Source: Chloroflexota bacterium (GTDB lineage: Bacteria > Chloroflexota > Dehalococcoidia > Lucifugimonadales > Lucifugimonadaceae). Taken from it: a stretch of DNA of 9,988 nt. Location: the NCBI GenBank assembly GCA_016189845.1, contig JACPRT010000003.1:1-9988 (forward strand), written 5' to 3'. Both the position numbers and the translations under genes were made by a program. Positions 1-6,754 of the stretch are shown here, piece by piece (position 1 is the first letter of the stretch; the number at the start of each line of letters is the position of its first letter). The notes below the pieces were generated by a model, which saw only the letters and a program-made list of their open reading frames with translations, was not told the origin of the DNA and did no database searches.

Positions 1-2
1 CC

Positions 3-485
3 AGCGAGAAGCCGTGGGAGGGCTACTCGCCGCAGCTGCTCGAGCGGGTCGTGACGGCGGCCGCGTCGGTGGCCGTCAGGCTGACCGTCCTGGGCCATCG
101 CGTGGGACTGATCAGCAACGCGATCCCGCTTGCCGAGACGGCACGCATGGTGATTCCGCCAGGCGCGGACCCGTCCCGCCTGACGACGATCCTCGAGTCT
201 CTCGCCATGGTCCGGCCCATCTCTATGAGCCGGCTCGAAAAAGTTCTGGACGCGGAGCGAGGCGCGATTCCATATGGCGCCTCGCTGGTGGTCGTTTCTG
301 CGATCTTCACGGCGCCGTTGAGGGCGACTTGCGAGCGCCTGGCGCAAAGCGGGCACGCCGCGGTCGCGCTGTACGTGGGCGAAGACGAACCGCCGGTCGC
401 CGCCCGCAATTTCGCCGTGATGGCGGGCGGTGAGCGGTTCGACCCGCCGCCGGCTGCCGCCAGGAAGCGTCAGGTACGGGCATGA
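3..485 (+). CDS. DUF58 domain-containing protein, C-terminal part (5' end outside window)
   Basis: The open frame enters from the left edge without a start, so this is the last ~160 residues of a longer protein. The visible segment has the layout of the end of DUF58 (von Willebrand A-like) proteins: a helix with an alanine-rich A-A-A-S-V-A-V stretch, then V-G-L-I-S-N, then a proline-containing I-P-P-G loop, a helix ending in L-A-M-V-R-P, and a strand S-L-V-V-V-S after P-Y-G-A. In the family these proteins sit beside MoxR AAA ATPases and DUF4129/transglutaminase membrane proteins; their biochemical role is poorly defined. The stop codon overlaps the next gene's start (ATGA at 482-485), which indicates translational coupling and a shared transcript. 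A MoxR-type ATPase gene just left of the window would be expected but cannot be seen. Confidence 0.75.
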   Translation, partial: SEKPWEGYSPQLLERVVTAAASVAVRLTVLGHRVGLISNAIPLAETARMVIPPGADPSRLTTILESLAMVRPISMSRLEKVLDAERGAIPYGASLVVVSAIFTAPLRATCERLAQSGHAAVALYVGEDEPPVAARNFAVMAGGERFDPPPAAARKRQVRA

Positions 486-1909
486 GCGCCGCCAAGGACC
501 GGGCGCTGTACGGTGCGCTGATGGTCGCCGAGGCGGCATGGCTGTACGTGGCGCTCGCCCTCGCCGGTCTCATGCTCCAGGTCGGAGGTTCCCCCCTCTC
601 CTGGGCGGCGGTGACGGCCATCATGGCCGGCGCCATGCTGGTGGGCTGGCTTGCCCTGGGCCTCAAGGGGGAGACGGCCACGCTGGCGCTGCTGCAGGGT
701 GGGGCCGGCCTCGTCGTCGTGTACGCGGCGGTGGCGGCTCGATCGGGCGACGGGATACCCGGGCTCCAGTGGACCTGGGTCTTCGACCTGGTCGAGGGCG
801 AAATGGAAGGCAGGGCCGTCGTCACGGCCGTGGCGTCGGCGCTGGGCGCGATCTTCCTGTGGCGACGCGGGATCGGGCTGGTGACCGACGACCCCGCTTC
901 CGACAAGCTCCGCCGCACGTTCCGCGCGGGAGTGATGGTCATCGCCGTCGCCCTGATAGTCCAGATCGCCGCGCATCGAGACATCGGCGCGCAGAACGTA
1001 CTGTTCCCGTTCTTCGCCGCGGCGCTCGCCGGAATGGCGTTCAGCCAGGTTGCCGACTCCGCGGGGCGTGCCGCGGTGGCTGCGTGGACGAAGACCATTG
1101 CCGCTGCGGTGGGAATCATATTGCTGGCAGGCGTACTGCTGGGACTTGCCGGAAGCGCCTACGGGGGCGGTCCGCTCCGCCTGCTCGGGACTGCCGCCGG
1201 GGCGGTCCGCGACGGCCTGCTCTGGCTCATCAGCCTCCCGCTGCGATGGATCGTCACCGGGATCTTCGCCCTGATGCGCTGGCTGCGGAGCCTGCTCGGC
1301 AACGCGGAGCCCGTCAGTCTCGAACAACCGGCCGCGCCATTTGGCAACGATCCCAATGCGGCCGTCGAGGGAGGCCGGGCGGCGGGGGCGGGCATCGTCG
1401 AAGCGATCCTGAATGTCATCCAGTATCCGATCATGCTGCTGATCGTCCTCGCGATCCTGTACGTGCTGATCCTGGCCTTCAGAAGGTGGCGCCGGGCCGA
1501 AGAGGACGATGAAGAAGTCGACCGGGAATCGATCCGGGGTGACGCCGACCCGGGCAGGGACATGGCGGCGCTGCTGGCGAGGCTCATCCCGTGGCGGGCG
1601 CGAGGCCATCGAACGCCCCGGGAGGTCTGGCACTACCCCCTCGGCCAGCCCGGCATTTCAGAGGTCTTCAAGCTGTACTTCGACTACCTCTCGGCCGCGG
1701 TGGAGCGAGGCATGCGCCTGGACCGCCACTTGACGCCGATCGAACTCAACGGGGACCTCTCGGAGGCGCTTCCTGGGGCGCCGGTTGACCTGATGACGGC
1801 GCGCTTCAACGCAGCGTGCTATGGCCACGAACCAACCTCGCAGGAGACCCTTACGGACCTCGCCGCCGGCCTGCGGACGGCTACCGCGACGGCGCGGAAC
1901 CCCGCCTAG
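482..1909 (+). CDS. Multi-pass membrane protein with C-terminal DUF4129 domain
   Basis: A protein of 475 residues. Hydrophobic segments suitable for membrane helices lie near residues 11-33, 40-61, 65-86, 112-127, 147-163, 172-190, 203-225 and 313-335, with a further amphipathic stretch at 244-270. An acidic/basic linker (338-360) leads to a soluble tail of about 110 residues. That tail carries the DUF4129 pattern: R-T-P-R-E near 377, an aromatic helix (F-K-L-Y-F-D-Y-L near 396), a L-T-P-I segment near 417, and a helix R-F-N-A-A-C-Y-G near 441. DUF4129 domains are usually found at the end of TgpA-like transglutaminase membrane proteins; here no transglutaminase domain is present, so only the membrane/tail half is represented. 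The start is fixed by the ATGA overlap with the DUF58 gene. Its 3' end overlaps the convergent pyruvate kinase gene by 29 bases. Cellular function is unknown. Confidence 0.75.
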   Translation: MSAAKDRALYGALMVAEAAWLYVALALAGLMLQVGGSPLSWAAVTAIMAGAMLVGWLALGLKGETATLALLQGGAGLVVVYAAVAARSGDGIPGLQWTWVFDLVEGEMEGRAVVTAVASALGAIFLWRRGIGLVTDDPASDKLRRTFRAGVMVIAVALIVQIAAHRDIGAQNVLFPFFAAALAGMAFSQVADSAGRAAVAAWTKTIAAAVGIILLAGVLLGLAGSAYGGGPLRLLGTAAGAVRDGLLWLISLPLRWIVTGIFALMRWLRSLLGNAEPVSLEQPAAPFGNDPNAAVEGGRAAGAGIVEAILNVIQYPIMLLIVLAILYVLILAFRRWRRAEEDDEEVDRESIRGDADPGRDMAALLARLIPWRARGHRTPREVWHYPLGQPGISEVFKLYFDYLSAAVERGMRLDRHLTPIELNGDLSEALPGAPVDLMTARFNAACYGHEPTSQETLTDLAAGLRTATATARNPA

Positions 1910-3443
1910 CCGCGCGCCCGTGGGCGGGCGAGCCGGCACGCGAAGGTGGAGTCACGACTTCAGCCCGGAAGGAAGGCTGGGGCTCCGGCACGCTGATCAC
2001 TCGGAGCAGGTTCGTTTTGCCTGGTACGCCGATCGGCATGCCGACCACGGCCGCGATGAAGTCGCCGTCCCTGGCGAACCCCGTTTCTACCGCGGCCTTC
2101 GATGCCTCGTGGAACATCCACTGAACGCTGTTCAGCGCTGGCGCCTCGAGCGAAATGACCCCCCACCGGAGCGCCAGGCGGCGGCCCGCCGCAGGGTCCC
2201 GGTAGAGGGCGAGGATGGGCACATTGGGCCTGAAAGCTGCGACCCGCGCCGCGGTCGATCCCGATTCCGTGAAGGCCACGATCGCGCTCGCGCCGATCTC
2301 TGAGGCGGTCCAGCACGCAGAATAGGCAATCGCCTCGTCGACGTGCCGGTTAATCCTGGCGGCTCTCCTGCGCACGAGCGCCTCGTGATCGAGCAGCTTC
2401 TCCGCCTCGCGTGCGGTCTCCGCCATGACGACCGTCGACTCGATCGGGTGCTTGCCGATCGATGTCTCGGCGGACAGCATCACCGCGTCCGAGCCGTCCA
2501 GGATCGCGTTGGCGATGTCGGCGACCTCGGCGCGGGTCGGCGACGGCGCGTGAATCATCGACTCGAGCATCTGGGTGGCCGTGATCACGACCTTGCCGAG
2601 CTCGTTCGACTTGCGTATGAGCCGCTTCTGCACGCCGGGGATCTGCGCGTAGGGCATCTGCACGCCAAGGTCCCCTCGGGCGACCATGACGCCGTCGGCC
2701 TCTGCCAGGATAGGGTCCATGTTTTCGACCGCCTGGGCGAGTTCGATCTTGGCGATCAACTGGGCGTTCAAACCTCGTTCCCGCATGTACAAGCGGGCGC
2801 GCAGGAGATCGTCGGCGGTCCTGATGTACGAAAGGCCTACAAAATCGACCTGCTGTTCGATCGAGAAATCCAGGGCGGCCCGGGTCTCATCGGTGATGTA
2901 GGGCAGGTTGGAAATCCGGCCCGGCACTGCGACCGCCTTCCGGGTCTTCATCACGCCGCCGCTGGCGACCCTGCACAGGATGCGTCCACCCTCGACCGAT
3001 ACGGCCACCATTCTGATGGCGCCGTCGTCGATCAGGATCTCGTCCCCCGCAGCGACATCCCGGTCCAGGCCCTCTGGCAGTACCGGGGCACGTTTGGCCG
3101 TGGCGCTGACGGAAGCGCGGTCGCCGCTCATCAGCGTGAAGGCATCACCATCACCGACCTCGATCCCCTCGCCGACGAGGACTCCCAGCCGGTATTTTGG
3201 ACCCGGCAGGTCGGTGAGGATTGCGATCGGCAGCTCGCACTCATGCGCGACCGTCCGGACGTTTGCGATCGTCTCGCGGTGGATGTCGTGGGTCGAGTGG
3301 GAGAGGTTGATCCTGGCGACCGACATGCCGGCCTCGATGAGGCCGCGGATGACGCCGGTGGAGGCGCTTGCGGGCCCAAGGGTGCAGACGATGCGAGTCT
3401 TGGGTCTTCTCAGGACGTAAGGCGGGACGTGGTAGGTATTCAC
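1881..3443 (-). CDS. pyk: Pyruvate kinase
   Basis: Catalyses phosphoenolpyruvate + ADP to pyruvate + ATP, the last step of glycolysis, in the cytoplasm. Read from the GTG at 3443 it has 520 residues. Visible in order: T-R-I-V-C-T-L-G-P-A near 16, R-I-N-L-S-H near 44, the nucleotide/substrate loop D-L-P-G-P-K near 78, the B domain about 85-175, the catalytic lysine in A-K-I-E (K232, with metal ligand E234), A-R-G-D-L-G (metal ligand D258), M-L-E-S-M followed by P-T-R-A-E near 292-306, and A-E-T near 325, then the C-terminal alpha/beta domain to about 486. The GTG is preferred to the upstream TTG at 3479 because homology begins shortly after it and a purine-rich GGGGGAG lies about 11 bases upstream; the 12 extra codons look unlike the family. 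A tail of about 34 Arg/Ala/Pro/Ser-rich residues is unusual and is partly the antisense of the DUF4129 gene end. Confidence 0.95.
   Translation of the reverse strand: MNTYHVPPYVLRRPKTRIVCTLGPASASTGVIRGLIEAGMSVARINLSHSTHDIHRETIANVRTVAHECELPIAILTDLPGPKYRLGVLVGEGIEVGDGDAFTLMSGDRASVSATAKRAPVLPEGLDRDVAAGDEILIDDGAIRMVAVSVEGGRILCRVASGGVMKTRKAVAVPGRISNLPYITDETRAALDFSIEQQVDFVGLSYIRTADDLLRARLYMRERGLNAQLIAKIELAQAVENMDPILAEADGVMVARGDLGVQMPYAQIPGVQKRLIRKSNELGKVVITATQMLESMIHAPSPTRAEVADIANAILDGSDAVMLSAETSIGKHPIESTVVMAETAREAEKLLDHEALVRRRAARINRHVDEAIAYSACWTASEIGASAIVAFTESGSTAARVAAFRPNVPILALYRDPAAGRRLALRWGVISLEAPALNSVQWMFHEASKAAVETGFARDGDFIAAVVGMPIGVPGKTNLLRVISVPEPQPSFRAEVVTPPSRAGSPAHGRAARRGSAPSR
1915..1930. 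terminator. Possible hairpin near the convergent gene ends
   Basis: CGCCCG (1915-1920) pairs perfectly with CGGGCG (1925-1930) around a TGGG loop, just after the DUF4129 stop and inside the last codons of the convergent pyruvate kinase gene. There is no T-run on either side, so if it terminates transcription it is weak or factor-dependent. Confidence 0.25.
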
Positions 3444-3482
3444 GGGGCTATCTTCTCCCCCGGCGGGCAGGCGGGGCAAGCG

Positions 3483-3491
3483 TGCTAAACT
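3483..3491 (+). promoter_or_regulatory. Possible extended -10 promoter for the zinc-ribbon/recombinase genes
   Basis: TGCTAAACT fits the TGnTAnnnT extended -10 pattern in the divergent gap between pyk and the zinc-ribbon gene. No good -35 hexamer lies 17 bases upstream, as is allowed for extended -10 promoters. Predicted start near 3498, giving a leader of about 47 bases. No convincing oppositely directed pyk promoter was recognised in the same gap. Confidence 0.3.
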
Positions 3492-3544
3492 CTCGCCATT
3501 CCCCCCGGTGACCCATCAGGCTCACGATCGGACTCGTTTTTCTT

Positions 3545-4249
3545 TTGACATCTGCACGAAACCTCCTCGATCTCCAGGAGTTCGACCGGCGGCTCGCCGA
3601 GCAGCGTGACGCGTATCGGAAGACCGCGACCGAGCTCAAGGCAGAGGCCGGTCTCCCCGCGCTGCGCGCCGAAACGGAGTCGGCCCGGGTCAAGGCTCTG
3701 GAAACCAGGGTCCACCATTCGAGGCTCCTGGCCGAGGTGACTGCGCTCCGGGAGCGGCTGCAGCAGATCGAATCTCGCCTGTACTCGGGCACGATCACCA
3801 ACATGCGCGAGCTCACTGCGCTGCAGGAAGAACAGAATGCGGCCAAGCGCAATTTTGCCACGGCCGAAGAAGCGGTCTCCCCGGCGGCGACGGCGTCGCA
3901 GGAAGCGAATCAGCTCTACGAAGCGAAGAAGGCCGAGCTGGCGAAACGGGAGGAGGAGTGGAAGGTCCGCGAGGCCGCCCTCCGTTCCGAGAACCACGCG
4001 CTGGCACGCGATTACAAGCTCCTCGAACGCGAGCGCAACTCCACCGCGTCCCACGTGAAGGATGCCGACCTCGCGGCGTATAACTCAATTTTGAAACGCA
4101 AGGAAGGGCTGGCGGTCGTTCGTGTGGAACGGGGCATCTGCCAGTGCCCTCGACGCCTCAAGCTACCGCTCCGCGAGATCGCCAAGCTGAAGGATTCGGA
4201 AGCCCTGGTCACCTGCAGCAGCTGCGGCCGGATACTGCTGGCTACCTAG
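3545..4249 (+). CDS. C4-type zinc-ribbon coiled-coil protein (CT398-like family)
   Basis: A 234-residue protein made of a long charged, Ala/Glu/Arg-rich coiled coil (about 5-180) and a C-terminal zinc ribbon. The family hallmark between the coiled-coil arms, here R-L-Y-S-G-T-I-T-N-M-R-E-L (78-90), is clear. The ribbon cysteines are C199, C201, C224 and C227, the last pair in C-S-S-C-G-R-I-L. The first pair is spaced C-x-C, whereas this family normally has C-x-x-C. Members are predicted nucleic-acid-binding or adaptor proteins of unsettled function and often lie near Nif3-like or RNase HI genes. The TTG at 3545 is chosen because an in-frame stop lies at 3509 and the residues that follow align with the usual family beginning; no clear ribosome binding site precedes it. 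It is followed after 12 bases by the recombinase-like gene and is probably cotranscribed with it. Confidence 0.85.
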   Translation: MTSARNLLDLQEFDRRLAEQRDAYRKTATELKAEAGLPALRAETESARVKALETRVHHSRLLAEVTALRERLQQIESRLYSGTITNMRELTALQEEQNAAKRNFATAEEAVSPAATASQEANQLYEAKKAELAKREEEWKVREAALRSENHALARDYKLLERERNSTASHVKDADLAAYNSILKRKEGLAVVRVERGICQCPRRLKLPLREIAKLKDSEALVTCSSCGRILLAT

Positions 4250-4261
4250 ACCACCCGAAGC

Positions 4262-5683
4262 ATGCGCGCGGTCGGTTATTTCCGGCCTGGTGCCGGCGGC
4301 ACTTCCGGGCACGCCCTCCCGCCAGCGCCTCGAAGGCAATTCGAACAGTATTGCCGGGACCGCGGACACGAACTGGCGCAGCTGATTGGCCCCGACGGGA
4401 ATGTTGGGCCCGACGCCAGTGCGCGGGGCCTGCCGCTCTCGGATGAACAGCAGTTTGCCGTGTTGGAAGGTCTTTGCGCGGACGAGAGGCGGCCCGATCT
4501 CGTTCTGATCCCCGACGCCACGCACCTGGCCAAGGATCTGGAAACGTGCGTCGACCGTGTACTCTCCCTGGAGTCTCGTAGCGTCGAGATCCGATGCACT
4601 GGCAGCCCGCTTACAGACGTCCTCGAGAGCGCCCTGCGACTGCTGATGCCGTCCCCCGGGACGGCGAGGCGGTTGTCGCGGATCAGGGAGGCGATCGGTT
4701 CGAAGGCCCGGCGCGGCGAGGTCCTCGGCCGCACTCCCTACGGGTATCGCGTGGGCCTGGACGGCCTTCTGGAACCGGTGCCGTCGGAGGCCGAAGTCGT
4801 TAAGCAGATCTTTGGCCTTTATGCGGGCGCCCCCGATGCTGGCGGGCGGGGCGGCAGGGAAGATGGCGGGCGAGAGCGGCTTGGCCTGCGTCGCATAGCC
4901 GCCCGACTCAACGGGAGTGGCGTCCGGACGCGCAGCGGTGGCCTGTGGACGCCGGCAAGTCTGGCGGGAGTCCTCAAGAACCCTGCATACGCGGGTGATT
5001 ACAAGCGCGGAGGCGTGAGAATTCCCCGAAACCATCCGGCGATCGTCGACCGAGCGACGTTCGACCGCGCGCGGGGGGCGATGTCGAGATGGAAGCCGCG
5101 GCGCCGCCCGAGGTCGACGGAAGGCTATCTGCTCGCCGGCCTGGCTGAGTGCGCAAGCTGTCATCGGACGATGCACGGGCTCCTGCGTGAACGCAAATGG
5201 GTGCGCAAAGATGGCACGGAGTCGCGCCGTTCTTATCGGTACTACGAGTGCCCATCCAGGCCGGGGAATGGTCCGGCGCATGCCAGCTGGCGTGCCGAGA
5301 AGCTGGAGAAGGCCGTATTCGATCGGGTCGGCCGTATCAAGGAGTTGACGGCGGTCCCCGACGCGCAATTGCGGGTAGTCGTGACCGGCGAACCGGCGAG
5401 CCGTGACATCGACGCCGCCGTCCGTCGCCTGCGCTCTACAGTGATACGCGTGGCTGCAGGGAGCGCTCAGATGGCGGAGTTCACGGCTGCCCGCGCCCTG
5501 TTGCGCAAGTTACGCACCGGTGGCGGCGCCGCAGCCCCCGTCCGCATGTCCGTACGGGACGCTCTTGATGCTGTGCAGTCCGCCGACCGCGACCTCGCCC
5601 GGCGCGCAATCACCGCGCTGATCGCCAGGGTCTCGGCCAGCACCGACGAGATCGACGTTCGCCTGAGGCTCGACGCGCCCTAG
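4262..5683 (+). CDS. Large serine recombinase-like protein with degenerate catalytic domain
   Basis: A 473-residue protein with the architecture of large serine recombinases. Residues 1-115 correspond to the resolvase catalytic domain, but the motif Y-x-R-x-S reads Y6-F-R8-P-G10, so the nucleophilic serine is glycine. The later D-R-L-x-R helix motif reads P-D-A-T-H-L-A-K-D (84-92), lacking the usual catalytic arginines. From 135 on the DNA-binding 'recombinase' domain is well kept: R-I-R-E-A near 140, R-R-G-E-V-L-G-R-T-P-Y-G-Y (150-162), P-S-E-A-E-V-V near 174, R-R-I-A-A-R-L-N near 210, W-T-P-A-S-L near 229, and K-N-P-A-Y-A-G (239-245). A zinc-ribbon follows with C297, C300 and C330; the expected fourth cysteine near 338-342 is absent (P-A-H-A-S). 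A coiled coil/helical tail ends the protein. No frameshift or stop interrupts it. Most likely a domesticated DNA-binding protein without strand-exchange activity; a decaying integrase is the alternative. Confidence 0.8.
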   Translation: MRAVGYFRPGAGGTSGHALPPAPRRQFEQYCRDRGHELAQLIGPDGNVGPDASARGLPLSDEQQFAVLEGLCADERRPDLVLIPDATHLAKDLETCVDRVLSLESRSVEIRCTGSPLTDVLESALRLLMPSPGTARRLSRIREAIGSKARRGEVLGRTPYGYRVGLDGLLEPVPSEAEVVKQIFGLYAGAPDAGGRGGREDGGRERLGLRRIAARLNGSGVRTRSGGLWTPASLAGVLKNPAYAGDYKRGGVRIPRNHPAIVDRATFDRARGAMSRWKPRRRPRSTEGYLLAGLAECASCHRTMHGLLRERKWVRKDGTESRRSYRYYECPSRPGNGPAHASWRAEKLEKAVFDRVGRIKELTAVPDAQLRVVVTGEPASRDIDAAVRRLRSTVIRVAAGSAQMAEFTAARALLRKLRTGGGAAAPVRMSVRDALDAVQSADRDLARRAITALIARVSASTDEIDVRLRLDAP

Positions 5684-5688
5684 CAAGA

Positions 5689-5694
5689 TACAAT
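5689..5694 (+). promoter_or_regulatory. -10 box of rnpB
   Basis: TACAAT lies five bases after the recombinase stop codon and six bases before the first base of the predicted P1 helix at 5701, exactly where a start site for the RNase P RNA is needed. The -35 region falls in the end of the recombinase gene and has no strong consensus match. Confidence 0.55.
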
Positions 5695-5700
5695 TGTTCT

Positions 5701-6063
5701 GACAAGGTGGACGGGCGGTCGCCCCGATGAACATCGGGGAGGAAAGTCCGAGCACCACCGGGCAGGATGCCCGCTAACGGCGGGGCGGGGTGACCCGACG
5801 GAAAGTGCAACAGAAAGCACACCGCCCCGATAAGTGAACGGTGAGAGCCGGGAGCGAATCGGGGCAAGGTTGAAAAGGTGAGGTAAGAGCTCACCGTCCC
5901 GGTAGTGATATCGGGAGCACGGTAAACCCCATCCGGTGCAAGGCCAAATAGGGGGACGTACGCGCCCGGCCAGTCCCCGGGTTGGCCGCTTGAGCCCCGA
6001 TGCAAATCGGGGACTAGATGGATGGCCGCTTAAAACAGAACTCGGCTTACGGTCTGCCTTGTC
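5701..6063 (+). ncRNA. rnpB: RNase P RNA, bacterial type A
   Basis: Catalytic RNA of ribonuclease P, which removes 5' leaders from precursor tRNAs. The conserved blocks are all present and in order: GAGGAAAGTCCGAGC near 5741, GGAAAGTGCAACAGAAAGCA near 5801, AGGTTGAAAAGGTG near 5868 followed by GGTAAGAGCTCACCG, GGTAAACCCC near 5922, GCAAGGCCAAATAGGG near 5938, and the distal ACAGAACTCGGCTTAC near 6035. The ends are set by a perfect 7-pair P1 helix, GACAAGG at 5701-5707 with CCTTGTC at 6057-6063, giving 363 bases. A -10 box precedes it and a hairpin terminator follows. The open frames crossing this region are incidental. Confidence 0.97.
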
Positions 6064-6076
6064 GACCATCAGCAGT

Positions 6077-6106
6077 GGCCGCTCCGGACGACGGGGCGGC
6101 CCTTTC
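6077..6106 (+). terminator. Probable rnpB terminator hairpin
   Basis: GGCCGCTCC (6077-6085) pairs with GGGGCGGCC (6093-6101) as a nine-pair stem with one T-G wobble and a seven-base loop, followed by CTTTCC. It begins 13 bases after the rnpB P1 helix closes. The T-run is short, as is common in GC-rich genomes. Confidence 0.6.
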
Positions 6107-6124
6107 CATGCCCGTGAGCGTCCG

Positions 6125-6153
6125 TTGAACCCGCATCTGCGCGTTACGATACG
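6125..6153 (+). promoter_or_regulatory. Possible promoter of the sigma/anti-sigma operon
   Basis: TTGAAC at 6125-6130 and GATACG at 6148-6153 are 17 bases apart, a weak housekeeping-type pair. The same bases can be read as an ECF-type pair, TGAACC followed after 15 bases by CGATAC, which would suggest autoregulation by the sigma factor encoded downstream. Both readings are tentative. Confidence 0.3.
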
Positions 6154-6182
6154 ACGTACAGGCGACTGATCCGGGCACGGTT

Positions 6183-6188
6183 GGAGAG
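6183..6188 (+). promoter_or_regulatory. Ribosome binding site deciding the TTG start of the sigma gene
   Basis: GGAGAG lies 11 bases before the TTG at 6200. No comparable purine-rich stretch precedes the later in-frame ATG near 6236, which would also cut into the first helix of region 2. Confidence 0.45.
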
Positions 6189-6199
6189 CCGTATTCCCC

Positions 6200-6754
6200 T
6201 TGGAGAACGTAAACGACGGGGCGCTCATCCAGCGCATGGCATCCGGGGATACGCAGGCGGTTGCACTCCTCTACGATCGGTTCGGGAGGCGGGCGTACTC
6301 GCTTGCTTTCCGCATCGTGCGCGACCGGCGGTGGGCCGAAGATGTCGTACAGGAGGCCTTCGTCAGCGCCTGGCGCATGGCGGGCGCCTACGACGCCAGA
6401 CGTGGAGCGGCCAGCACCTGGCTGCTTGCGATTGTGCACCACCGCGCGATCGACGTCTACCGGCAGATCCGCAGCAGGCCGCCGGTATTCGAGCAACCCG
6501 GACTCGAAGCGGACCAGGCGCCGGACGTATTCGACGAGGCGGCGAGGCTGGTGGACGGCGAATACGTGCGGTGTGCCGTAGACAGGCTACCGGCAGATCA
6601 GCGCGCGGCGATCATGCATGCCTACTTCGACGGCCTGACCCACCATGAGATCGCGGAGCGCACGGGGCTGCCACTGGGTACCGTGAAGAGCCGTATTCGG
6701 CTGGGCATGGAGAAGCTGCGAGAGCTGCTGGACAGGGATCGGGTCGCTCGATGA
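6200..6754 (+). CDS. ECF-family RNA polymerase sigma factor (SigK/RpoE type)
   Basis: A 184-residue alternative sigma factor that directs RNA polymerase to a small regulon once released from its anti-sigma partner. Region 2 covers about residues 8-90: L-I-Q-R-M-A-S-G-D (9-17), L-Y-D-R-F-G-R near 24, the core-binding/-10 helix R-D-R-R-W-A-E-D-V-V-Q-E-A-F near 41-54, and W-L-L-A-I-V-H-H-R-A-I-D near 74-85. Region 4 covers about 122-176: L-P-A-D-Q-R near 130, and the helix-turn-helix T-H-H-E-I-A-E-R-T-G-L-P-L-G-T-V-K-S-R near 147-165. Length and spacing are normal; there is no extra C-terminal SnoaL-like domain. The start is TTG with GGAGAG upstream. The stop overlaps the anti-sigma start (ATGA at 6751-6754), so the pair is translationally coupled. 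The inducing signal cannot be read from the sequence. Confidence 0.93.
   Translation: MENVNDGALIQRMASGDTQAVALLYDRFGRRAYSLAFRIVRDRRWAEDVVQEAFVSAWRMAGAYDARRGAASTWLLAIVHHRAIDVYRQIRSRPPVFEQPGLEADQAPDVFDEAARLVDGEYVRCAVDRLPADQRAAIMHAYFDGLTHHEIAERTGLPLGTVKSRIRLGMEKLRELLDRDRVAR

Noticed and set aside
470..1633. Minus-strand open frames over the DUF4129 gene
   Set aside because: Composition is Arg/Gln/Asp-rich without domains, as expected from the antisense of a hydrophobic protein gene.
2343..3488. Plus-strand open frame of 381 codons
   Set aside because: It is antisense to pyruvate kinase, whose motifs are unmistakable; long antisense frames are expected at this GC content.
4163..5368. Minus-strand open frame of 401 codons
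   Set aside because: Antisense to the recombinase-like gene, which has clear family motifs; the antisense product has none.
5610..6237. Overlapping minus-strand open frames of 130-185 codons
   Set aside because: They run antisense through rnpB and its flanks; the RNA's conserved blocks explain this sequence and the predicted proteins resemble no family.
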